Origin: a virus
Length of the DNA: 47,491 bases
Direction: 5' to 3' (one strand)
Virus record (IMG/VR): IMGVR_UViG_3300040801_002913
Coordinates: 1 to 47,491 of that record
Both the position numbers and the translations under genes were made by a program. Under the pieces are notes generated by a model. The model was given only the letters and a program-made list of their open reading frames with translations, had not been told where the DNA came from and ran no database searches. Shown here piece after piece: positions 15,740 to 24,900 of the stretch; position 1 is the first letter of the stretch; each line of letters begins with the position of its first letter.

Positions 15740-16858
15740 TTATATATTTATCAAATCGAATTTATCTTTGCTAAAATAATTTTCAATATTGCATGTATGA
15801 TAGGGATTTTCAAATTGTTCTGCAACATTACCTAAATCGCCGAAATGATTTTCAAAAAGAGCTCTCATTTTTTGTGGATTAGAATATCTCTGCGACATAT
15901 CTTTAATAAATTTTTTCCATAAAAATGCAGGGTAATTTTGCATTAACATTTCTCTAGTTTTCTTTTGTCCATCTTTATCGTTATCAAAGAAAAAACGAAG
16001 ATCTATTTCAGCCTCAAGTAAAAATGAATAATCAGTATTCACACCAACTAAACCAATACTATTAGGCACCAAAACAGCATCTAAATATCCTTCAAAAACC
16101 GTTATTGGTTTCGAAAAATCAACGTTTAAAATATTATACAAATATGATAATTTATTATATTTAATAAATTCTTTTTCGGTTAACGGTTTATTATCTGGCA
16201 TCATATTCCACAAATCCTCGAAATTATAAATTTTATAAAAACGTCTATCTTTACGTTTTTTCAAATTTCGGAGTTGCATTCCAATAATGATATTTTTTGC
16301 GCGATTTAAACTTATTAAAACTGGTTCTATTTCACCACTTGGTTTCTTATATATTGCTTGATGAAAATATTCGATTTGTTCAATATGTCTATCTAACACT
16401 AAATATCTACCAACACCTGAACGAACATCAATAGGTTTCATATCAAATATTGGAATTTCTGGATCAGAATTTATATGTTTAACAAAATCATCAAAAATTA
16501 TTTTATTATCAAGTTGGAAATCTTCAAATAAATTACTACTTTTGTTATATTCGGTTTTATATTTTTTAGTTTGCGCATCAATCGCCATTATAGATTCGGG
16601 ATCAATTCTAACGTTTAGTTTTTTGTAAAACTTCAATAGTGGCATTGTCGCTCCACAATTGAAACATTTATACCACATATTTTTTAAATATATGTTGCCA
16701 CGCTTCTTATTTGCAAATTTTTGACTGTCACCGCATAATGGACATGCAAAATTTAATCTTTCTGGAAAGGTAACAATTTGTCTTTTTTGAGAATCTTTAT
16801 GATTAGAATCTAATATGTCTTGTATGATTTCCTGTATTTGTCCTGATTCTTGTCCCAT
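15740..16858 (-). CDS. DNA primase (DnaG/T4 gp61-like)
   Basis: About 372 residues from ATG 16858. An upstream in-frame ATG at 16912 would add 18 hydrophobic residues and overlap the divergent gene, so it was not chosen. The N-terminal zinc-binding domain shows CPLC (39-42) and CFNC (65-68). A TOPRIM core follows: FEGYLDAV with its catalytic Glu, then FFFDNDKDGQKK. This domain order matches short phage primases that synthesise RNA primers for the replisome with a helicase, which is not in the window. Family typical length. Divergent from 16904-17173 with a short shared AT-rich promoter region. Confidence 0.9.
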   Translation of the reverse strand: MGQESGQIQEIIQDILDSNHKDSQKRQIVTFPERLNFACPLCGDSQKFANKKRGNIYLKNMWYKCFNCGATMPLLKFYKKLNVRIDPESIMAIDAQTKKYKTEYNKSSNLFEDFQLDNKIIFDDFVKHINSDPEIPIFDMKPIDVRSGVGRYLVLDRHIEQIEYFHQAIYKKPSGEIEPVLISLNRAKNIIIGMQLRNLKKRKDRRFYKIYNFEDLWNMMPDNKPLTEKEFIKYNKLSYLYNILNVDFSKPITVFEGYLDAVLVPNSIGLVGVNTDYSFLLEAEIDLRFFFDNDKDGQKKTREMLMQNYPAFLWKKFIKDMSQRYSNPQKMRALFENHFGDLGNVAEQFENPYHTCNIENYFSKDKFDLINI

Positions 16859-16903
16859 GTATATTATAAAAATAAAAAAAGATTTGTTTAAAATATATAA
16901 ACT

Positions 16904-17173
16904 ATGAAACATCTAAAAATGTTCAATGAATATGCAGATCATGTGTCTTTTTTATCGGCGGGAATTGGTGATGCATCGGGTAAAGCAATAACTGGAAATG
17001 GCATTTCGCCGTCATCTGCTGGATCTGGCGGAAAGGATCAAAGAAAATCTGGACCGGAATCATGGGGTCCAGATAATAAGAAATATGATCAAATTGTGAA
17101 GTCAATGCAAGGAGAAAAACGAAGAAAACGAAAACGAAAGAAAAAAATATCAAGAAACAATTCAACAGAATAA
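16904..17173 (+). CDS. Small protein with very basic C-terminus
   Basis: 89 residues. It begins MKHLKMFNEY, a start common in small phage proteins, followed by a Gly/Ser-rich middle and a strongly basic tail (GEKRRKRKRKKKISR). It may bind nucleic acid or be packaged, but no family is known. TATATAA lies exactly 3 nt before the ATG and TTTGTTTA (16883-16890) just upstream. Confidence 0.65.
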   Translation: MKHLKMFNEYADHVSFLSAGIGDASGKAITGNGISPSSAGSGGKDQRKSGPESWGPDNKKYDQIVKSMQGEKRRKRKRKKKISRNNSTE

Positions 17174-17182
17174 TTTTTTTAT

Positions 17183-17218
17183 TATATTTGTTTATAATTT
17201 AAACAAAGTCTATACTTT
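17183..17218 (+). promoter_or_regulatory. Promoter and dyad before nadM
   Basis: TTTG (17187-17190), then 20 nt, then TATACTTT (17211-17218), fits the -33/-7 layout of Bacteroidota promoters, with the -7 box 29 nt before the ATG. Inside it lies the dyad TTTGTTTA-N5-TAAACAAA (17187-17207), matching the dyad core before the nrtR operon except for one base, so a bound protein would cover the promoter. TATATTTG at 17183-17190 is an alternative -7 box on the same strand. Confidence 0.6.
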
Positions 17219-17239
17219 TTCCTATTAAATAAAAACATA

Positions 17240-18160
17240 ATGGATCCTAAAGATTACTACGTTGGTGTAATAGTTGGAAGATTTCAACTCGATATTCCAC
17301 ACGAAGCTCATATGAATTTAATACAAAATACGCTTGATAATCATGAGCATGTTGTTATATTCCTGGGCATTGGATATTTGATCAATTCAATAAATAATCC
17401 TCTCGATTTCAAAAGTCGCAAATTAATGATCGAAGAATATTTTGAAGAAGAAAGAGATAGAATTACAATTCTACCAATTCAAGACAAAGAAACGAATGAG
17501 GAATGGTCTGAAGATTTAGATAATAGAATCAAAGAAATTCATCCAGGTAGAAAATGTTTGTTATATGGAGGCCGAGATAGTTTTATGACGAGCTATAAAG
17601 GAAAATTTGATACGACTGAACTGAAACAAGAAATATATGTTTCTGGAACAGATGCTAGACTTGCTGCAAGCAAAAAAGTAATCAAATCACCTGAATATCG
17701 AATCGGTGTTATTGCAGCAGCCCATTCAGGGTATCCTAGAGTAACTGCAACTGTTGATGTAGCTATTGTCGATGAGAAAGAAGAAAAAGTTTTATTAGCG
17801 AAAAGAAACACGGAAAGTGGTTGGAGATTTATTGGAGGTCATATTGATACATCTGATGAATCTGCTAAACATGCAGCAAAAAGAGAAGCAACTGAAGAAA
17901 CAGGGGGTGCCGAAATAGAAATCATAGATTACATTGAACAAGTAAAAGTTAGACCGTGGAAATATCGAGGTGAGAAAGAAGGCATGATGACTACATTGTT
18001 TAAAGGTAAACATGTATTTGGTCCACTTAATCCTGCTGATGATATTGATTTGCTGAAGTGGGTGGAAATAAATAAATTAAAAGAGGAAGGCAATTTTATA
18101 AAAGAGCATGAAATCCTCAGAGATTTATTTTTAGATCATGTTGAAAGAATTAAAAAATAG
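17240..18160 (+). CDS. nadM: Bifunctional NMN adenylyltransferase / Nudix hydrolase
   Basis: 306 residues, same layout as the NatV protein of vibriophage KVP40. The N-terminal nucleotidyltransferase domain has GRFQLDIPHEAH (13-24; the usual HxGH appears as H21-E-A-H24) and VSGTDAR (about 134-140, the ISsTxxR-like motif), and would make NAD+ from NMN and ATP. The C-terminal Nudix domain has GGHIDTSDES and the core REATEETGG (about 213-221), with one extra residue before the conserved Glu; relatives cleave ADP-ribose to AMP and ribose-5-phosphate. It therefore links to Prs and NadV encoded elsewhere in the window. Its end overlaps the next gene by 23 nt. Confidence 0.9.
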   Translation: MDPKDYYVGVIVGRFQLDIPHEAHMNLIQNTLDNHEHVVIFLGIGYLINSINNPLDFKSRKLMIEEYFEEERDRITILPIQDKETNEEWSEDLDNRIKEIHPGRKCLLYGGRDSFMTSYKGKFDTTELKQEIYVSGTDARLAASKKVIKSPEYRIGVIAAAHSGYPRVTATVDVAIVDEKEEKVLLAKRNTESGWRFIGGHIDTSDESAKHAAKREATEETGGAEIEIIDYIEQVKVRPWKYRGEKEGMMTTLFKGKHVFGPLNPADDIDLLKWVEINKLKEEGNFIKEHEILRDLFLDHVERIKK

Positions 18161-18518
18161 ATATCATTCGGGAGCGACTATTGATTTCCGAATTGCAGCT
18201 TATACAACACTTTTTTATGCTGTGTTGTTTTTTTCTACTGCATTTGGATTTAATTATCCAACACCATTATGGATATTAATTTGGTGGGCAGCTGGTTCAT
18301 TTGTAATATTGTTTACAATTATATTTCAAAATATTGATCCAAATATTTGGACAATCACAATTTGTTTACCCTGGTTTTCAACTTATATTGTTTATATTTT
18401 GTGGTTAAAAATTGTAAATTTGAAATATTATCCACATAGAAGGTGGAGTAAAAAGATAATTAAACAAAACAATTATCGAGACTTCTTTAATAATACTAAA
18501 TATGAAGATTTATTATGA
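18138..18518 (+). CDS. Small membrane protein after nadM
   Basis: 126 residues with about three hydrophobic spans: 20-39 (AAYTTLFYAVLFFSTAFGF), 45-65 (LWILIWWAAGSFVILFTII) and 72-92 (WTITICLPWFSTYIVYILWL). The C-terminus is basic and polar. It starts within the last codons of nadM (23-nt overlap) and ends with a 4-nt overlap to the next gene, so it is in the nadM operon. Not recognised; not PnuC by length. Confidence 0.65.
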   Translation: MLKELKNRYHSGATIDFRIAAYTTLFYAVLFFSTAFGFNYPTPLWILIWWAAGSFVILFTIIFQNIDPNIWTITICLPWFSTYIVYILWLKIVNLKYYPHRRWSKKIIKQNNYRDFFNNTKYEDLL

Positions 18519-18820
18519 AGAAAAAAGTTAAACGATATCAAGAATGTTCAAAAATAGAACAACTTTGGAGGAGGAGATGGTATTTAATTGTTCCATTTTG
18601 GGCTGTATGGAATACATTATTTAAAGCGCGTGTATATATGGATGAGGAAGTTGACGGGAAAATTGTACATACAGATAAATATGAACATATGAACTTTAAA
18701 AATTGGATGCGTATATTAAAAGGTTCAGTTCAAAGTAAAATGCATTATTATTACACCCAAGAAGAATTTGAACAACACATCGATACATGGATAGAAAACC
18801 GAAAAACTTCTAAAGATTAA
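18515..18820 (+). CDS. Small hypothetical protein, possibly membrane-associated
   Basis: 101 residues, basic N-terminus (MKKKVKRYQECS), then a Trp-rich hydrophobic stretch (RRRWYLIVPFWAVWNTLF, about 19-37) that may lie in or on the membrane, followed by a polar region. Overlaps the previous gene by ATGA (18515-18518). Its 3' end overlaps the convergent giant structural gene by 4 nt. Not recognised. Confidence 0.6.
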   Translation: MKKKVKRYQECSKIEQLWRRRWYLIVPFWAVWNTLFKARVYMDEEVDGKIVHTDKYEHMNFKNWMRILKGSVQSKMHYYYTQEEFEQHIDTWIENRKTSKD

Positions 18821-21800
18821 ACTTTATAATAAGGTTCTGGGTTATCTTCTTCACCACAACCCTGTGCATAAGAAGGAACATTAATTACAGATGATGCTGC
18901 GGGAGACACATCAGACCAAGCAGGTTGAGTAGTTAAACTTATGCGTGCATGTCTAATATCAGCATTATTATCACCTAATGGATTGTCCGGTCCTGGACCT
19001 GGAATATTAGGCGGAATATGATCACTTGTTATCCAATCATAAAAGAAATGATCGGAATATGGACTACTAGTTGCTGGAATAGTTCCAGTTGTTGGATCTG
19101 ATGTATATTCGTCAGCATTTAAATTAAACATCACTGGTGATGCAATATTAATTGTTGGAAAAGTAGATGCATTAGATTGATTTTTTAAAAAATAATCTGG
19201 CACAATATTACTAATTACAATTGGGAAAGAATTAGGGGCTTGACCAACATCAATTTTCCATGTTCCCATATTAAATCCAGGCATTAAATTGGATTCTAAA
19301 TCTTCTGCAAATGTTGTCGTTCCAAATAATGGAGTAACATTAGATATCGATTTGTTTTGAACTTTTTTATCAATATCAGCAAAATAACCGCCAAATAATT
19401 GTCCATTAAATACACTAAAATAGAAATTAGACGTATTAGAATCTTTAATTGCAAGTCTATTAAACATACTGCATATATTTAAAGATTTCAATTGTAAAAC
19501 ACTTGTTGAATTAGAATTAAAAACTGATTGAACTACTGAATTACTCAATCCTAATTTATAATTCAAATCTATATCTACAACTTGATCGACAGTGACTTCT
19601 GGAACCTTTTGTGTGATATATGCTGGCACCGACGTCATATAAGAATCTCCTTTGAAATAACCGCCATACCAAATACCTCTATTCCAAATCGGTTTATCTA
19701 TTTTTTCTGTTAAAGCAGTAATATTATCATCAAAATAATCAAAATATTGTCTTATTCCAGTTGAATTTATAATTTCGGGATAATCATCATAACGGTATGG
19801 TTCAAATATACCTCCTAACCACAATCCACCATTCCAAACACCACCTCTAAAACATCCGTTACGCCAAACACTTATAGTATTATCAACTAAACCAGTATAA
19901 CGCATATATTTTTCGTTAACAATATCTTCGTTTAAACTTGATTCTTCAGCACCAGATAATATTAAACCATGATTTATATGTTCAATTGCATCAACTTCGA
20001 CAATAGGAATAATTCCATTATTAGGAGCAACTAATTCTGCACTACCAATATTAGATGATTGATCTGTATTTTCTAACCACAAATCATATGGTGTTGATGC
20101 ATCCCACATATACGATCCATTTGAAGTTCCAGCAGTTCCTGATTCAGGAATATATGAATCCTCGTCGCCATCGTAAAAATATAAATATTCATACGGAGTC
20201 TTTATTGCCAAATTATTTAAAGATAAATTGTCAACTGATTGTGGAACTAATAAATGTTTTCTATTTAGATCGGAAATTATATTTTGAACTGCTGGTAAAA
20301 GTTGCCCAAATTCATCATAATAAGAAATTTCGTCGGTTTTTCCTAATGGATTGTTTGTAATATTTGCAAAAACATTTTCACCATCTGAAGAAGGTTCATA
20401 TTCATTACCATTAATTGTTATATTAAATGGATGCATATTTCCACAATTCCAAACAGACATTACAGCGTTTCCGCCTTCCCAAATTCCACTATACCAAACA
20501 CTTTTCCAAAATTTAGCATTTGTTACCATGCGGTCATCAGTAAAATCACTTAACGGTAATATTGATCCATATTCTTCAGTGTATGCTGCCCAATATCCGG
20601 TTAACCATAGTCCATGACTAAACGAAGACAAAAGTTCATTGTTTGAATATTGCGCTAAAAATAGTCCATTATTAAAAATAGATTTATACATTAACCCTTT
20701 TTCAAACACACTATCATAATTAGATTGATCTATTAATATATTTGGATCTGAATTATATTCAACTCTAAAAGTGTTATCAACAGAATAGTCATAAAAATGA
20801 CTATACATAAATGTTCCATTTTTAAATCTACCTCTTTTCCATATCGAGCTATAAAGTCCACCTCTTGAATAGTCATTAGGTATAATATATTGTATTGAAT
20901 TGACATTATCTATAATACCTTCTCTCATCAATAATGATGCATTAGAAGAATTCTCGTTTTGTGTGTTAATTTGATATTGTCTCCAATTTGGCATATTTAA
21001 TCCAAACATTTTTGTCGATAACATATCGTTTGATTCTAAAAATCCATATTTATTAATAATGCCAGAATCATCAAATAAAATTTTATTATTAGTTGTAACC
21101 GACATTCCAAACATTGTAACAAATGGGTCTTCATCAGTATCATAAACTGTTCCACCTTCCCAAACCGAATTCACAAATGCCCCCTCATAAAATGAACTTA
21201 ATTCTTCATCATAATCAGATTCACTTTCATATCTTATTGTAAATATTTCTTCATCATTATATAAAACAATCGCACTTAATGGAATAGTAATATTTCCGGA
21301 AGTATCAACATGAACAATTGATGGCTGGTTGAAAAAATTAGTATATTCAGAATTTGGATTTTGATGTTTTGGGTATTCATCTTCATTGTATAAGAAAAAT
21401 AAATCATCTAAATATTCATAATCTCCACTTCCTGCAGGAATACTATGCCAAATACCATTTGCGAAAATTCCACCTTCCCAAACACCTCTTAGCCATTGTC
21501 CCGATAACCAAACACTTCTCGATTTAGGCAACAACATCGAACGCACTGTATTACCATTATTTGGAACATCACAATCAAAAATTTGTAATGAACCATAAAT
21601 ATTAATTGGCGTAGCATCTTCAGCTTGCCATGTATAATCATTGTCTAAATATCTTTGGCTTTGCCATCTGCCTCCAAACCAAATGCTCCATTCTTCATCT
21701 AATAAATAATCGTCAAATGAATATCTAGCGTCATCATTTCCCTGACTATTACTTCTCCAAATTCCACCACTCCAAATACTCCATTCATTATTTAAAGCAT

Positions 21801-21957
21801 CTTCTTTAGCCCATTTTAAATCAAGATCATAACTATACCAATAACCTTTTTCCCAATTACCATCAGACCATCTTCCACGATACCATTTCATACCTCTTGC
21901 TGTACCATTAGTCCAATATCCTCCAAGAAAATAGTTTATGTTGTTGCTGTTTGCCAT
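18817..21957 (-). CDS. Large repeat protein, probable tail fibre/adhesin
   Basis: 1046 residues. It is built of many short units with the pattern W-x-x-G-x-(W/F)-x-x-G (for example KWYRGRWSDGNWEKGYW at the start, WLSGQWLRGVWEGGIF and WRNGCFRGGVWNGGLW further on), alternating with Asp/Asn/Ser-rich loops and non-repeat segments. The same units occur in the giant protein encoded 18 nt upstream, so the pair are paralogous and probably in one transcript. No signal peptide, catalytic motif or membrane span. ESGTAGTSNGS is a flexible linker-like segment. It is likely a long beta-structured virion component that contacts the host. TATATAA stands 3 nt before the ATG. Confidence 0.65.
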   Translation of the reverse strand: MANSNNINYFLGGYWTNGTARGMKWYRGRWSDGNWEKGYWYSYDLDLKWAKEDALNNEWSIWSGGIWRSNSQGNDDARYSFDDYLLDEEWSIWFGGRWQSQRYLDNDYTWQAEDATPINIYGSLQIFDCDVPNNGNTVRSMLLPKSRSVWLSGQWLRGVWEGGIFANGIWHSIPAGSGDYEYLDDLFFLYNEDEYPKHQNPNSEYTNFFNQPSIVHVDTSGNITIPLSAIVLYNDEEIFTIRYESESDYDEELSSFYEGAFVNSVWEGGTVYDTDEDPFVTMFGMSVTTNNKILFDDSGIINKYGFLESNDMLSTKMFGLNMPNWRQYQINTQNENSSNASLLMREGIIDNVNSIQYIIPNDYSRGGLYSSIWKRGRFKNGTFMYSHFYDYSVDNTFRVEYNSDPNILIDQSNYDSVFEKGLMYKSIFNNGLFLAQYSNNELLSSFSHGLWLTGYWAAYTEEYGSILPLSDFTDDRMVTNAKFWKSVWYSGIWEGGNAVMSVWNCGNMHPFNITINGNEYEPSSDGENVFANITNNPLGKTDEISYYDEFGQLLPAVQNIISDLNRKHLLVPQSVDNLSLNNLAIKTPYEYLYFYDGDEDSYIPESGTAGTSNGSYMWDASTPYDLWLENTDQSSNIGSAELVAPNNGIIPIVEVDAIEHINHGLILSGAEESSLNEDIVNEKYMRYTGLVDNTISVWRNGCFRGGVWNGGLWLGGIFEPYRYDDYPEIINSTGIRQYFDYFDDNITALTEKIDKPIWNRGIWYGGYFKGDSYMTSVPAYITQKVPEVTVDQVVDIDLNYKLGLSNSVVQSVFNSNSTSVLQLKSLNICSMFNRLAIKDSNTSNFYFSVFNGQLFGGYFADIDKKVQNKSISNVTPLFGTTTFAEDLESNLMPGFNMGTWKIDVGQAPNSFPIVISNIVPDYFLKNQSNASTFPTINIASPVMFNLNADEYTSDPTTGTIPATSSPYSDHFFYDWITSDHIPPNIPGPGPDNPLGDNNADIRHARISLTTQPAWSDVSPAASSVINVPSYAQGCGEEDNPEPYYKV

Positions 21958-21975
21958 AGGTTATATATTTTATAA

Positions 21976-24900
21976 TTATAGATTTTCTCCATTAGTAATT
22001 ATACCACCGTTATTTATGCCCCATTTCCAAATAAATCTTTGACGATATTCTGAATTGTCCGAGTTGAGTCTGGTATTATTAACAATGCCTCCGTTCATAA
22101 TACCAGCTCTCCAGGTTTCTGCTCTAAAGTTTCCGTTGTTAAATTTGCTTCTCCAAGAAACAGACTCAATTGGCCAAATTGGTTCACCATAATCATCTAA
22201 TTTGAATATTTGAGCAACATTATAATCCAAATTGCCAGAAGTATTTCCAGCAGCGTATAATTGCAACGATGTTCCTGAAATATCACTTAAACGTGCAGTT
22301 CTAATACTATCACCTTTATAATATTTCCAACCAGTTGGTATTACTGGATTTATAATTATACCGCTTCCGGGATCAGTTATATTAGTTGATTCTTCTATAA
22401 TTGCGTAATTAGACAATTTTGGATAAATTGAATTTTCTGATGAGTATAAGAAATAATTGTCAATATTAACAACTTTATCAACTACTAAGCCCTGCGTATT
22501 ATTTTCGGAAAGTTTACTTATAATTTCAGTAACATCTCCAACCATTACGACAACATTATCATAATGGTATGTTGTATTAACATGACTTGATCCAAATAAA
22601 TTACCTATATTAAATGTTGATGGATTATTTAGATCAACTAAAGCAGAAACATTGTTAATAACACATATATCATTCGCAATATATATTGTGAATTTCTGAC
22701 TTGGTTTAACACTTGTAATATAATTTGCACTTGTACTGCCCAATATGCCATCAAAATATAAATCATAATTTTGTGTTGTTTGATTTACGGCGACTCTAAG
22801 TAAATAATTTGTACTATTAGAATCAAAAGATAACAATTCTCCTTCGTTAGCCATAGCTTCAATTGAACATTGTATTGCTACAACAAAATCATCTGGCAAT
22901 TCAATACCATTGATGTATTCAAATTCAGTTAAAACAAAGAAATTGTTAACTACAGCAGCCAAAAACTCGTTGTTTCTATCATCAAATGTCGTTTTGAAAC
23001 TTATATCTGATAAATCTTTAGAAATATATTTTACATCTTTAACAAAATCAATTTCGTTGTTAAATTCTGGATCATCACCAAGATAAAATATACCATCTGT
23101 TAATGGTCTATTCCAAAATCTAATATGATCAACAAAACCGGCGTCACTTATAATTCCTGACACAGGATCTTGTCCAATGAACAATGACTGAATATATGAT
23201 TTGTTTAATCTTAAAGTTGTATTACCTGTTGATGAAACTGTCCAATTTGATCCGTTTATTCCAATTATAGACATATCAGTACAATCAATAATTACAATAT
23301 TGTTTTGTTGATGAACAAGTTTCAATCTATTTGTTTCAAAAATATATTCAAAATATAAATGATTCCATGAAAATACTGAAGAAATTCTTGCTACTGCAGT
23401 GTCCAAAGTGTTTAAATCTTCTTTAGTGATTTTAATCTCAACATCTGTTATTGATAAAATATATGAAGTATTATTAGTCATTTGGAAACCTAATACAATT
23501 GATTCATTACCAGGTGATATTCCCGCTGGGTTAACATAGAGATCAAAAATAATATCTTGACCAATCAAATTATTAATTCCATATGTGATATTGTAACTTA
23601 ATAATCCGTTAAAATTTATAACTCGATTATCTTGCAAGTAATTGAAAATATTTTGGTCTATAATTGTATGATAATCTTTAGATGATTCTGGGCCAATATT
23701 TAAATTATGGTCAAGAATTAACTGATTATTATTGTCATTCGAATCAGGCACTCTATATCGAGTTATTGTGACATTATAATTACCTTCCGCGAAGAAAATT
23801 GGATATACATTAGATACTTGTAAATTTTCTACACGAGAATAAAATGGTTCCGGCAATGTTTCTTTAAATTCGACATATACTAAATCATTATTATCAAAAT
23901 CAATGTCGTTTTCTTCTAAATCAATAATAAATTTAAAGTTTGGTCCATCTTGTTCTATTTGACTTTGTATAATACCAGTCCAATGATAAGATTCAGGTCT
24001 ACTGAACCATTCGCCATCAAATCTAGTTGTGATATTATTAGCATTGAAAACACCACCATTAAATACAGATTTAAATTCATTTACGCCGACATTTGTTAAT
24101 GTTCCAGTGTATTCTCCCCCATTCCAAGCTGAGTTCGATGCATATGCGTAATCAAAGGTAAATGTTCCGCCAGATTCAATCATCATATTTTGTTGATATA
24201 AAACTAATTCAGACGAATTAAATACACGACGATATAAGCTATCATTTAATACATTATCAGAATCATAAAATCTAAATGGGTTTTTAACTTTTATCTTATT
24301 GAAGTTAATTTCTTGAATTCTAAATGCTTTACTCGAAGACGATCCAATTACACGTGCTTTATTACCACTAAAACCTCTTAAGAATATAAATTGTAATGGA
24401 CTTAAATCCATTATAGGTCTTTCACAAACAATCCATAAAAATTCTCTATCATCAGTGAAATAATAATCTTGTATTTTAACAAAGTCACCATCGAAAAATT
24501 GACCACTTAAAGTTGATTTAGCATTTGAAAAACCTTTAGTGTCTTGATTTAACCAACCAGATGTTTTAATATTAATATTTGTTGATCCCGAATAAATTAA
24601 TGAATTTTCAATTATTGTTGGATTAGTAGTCTGATTTGGATTTGTCAAAACAGAATTAATTATAACTAAATCTGAAATATTTTCTGTGCTATCATATGTC
24701 GCATTATTAACGTTGACCATTAATAAATTTTGAATTTTACGGATACTATTAATATTTAAAGAACTCGGTCCGCCATTCAAACTTTTATCAAAAACTTGAA
24801 CTTTTTCTGGCGAAACAATAGTTCCAAAATCTACAGCATCTTCCGTTTCAACAGTGTCAAGAGACTCGATAATAACATTTTCTTTCATAAATTTAATTTT

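Noticed and set aside
16859-16912. An 18-residue N-terminal extension of the primase from an ATG at 16912
   Set aside because: It would be hydrophobic, overlap the divergent gene and precede an ordinary ATG that fits the primase zinc domain.
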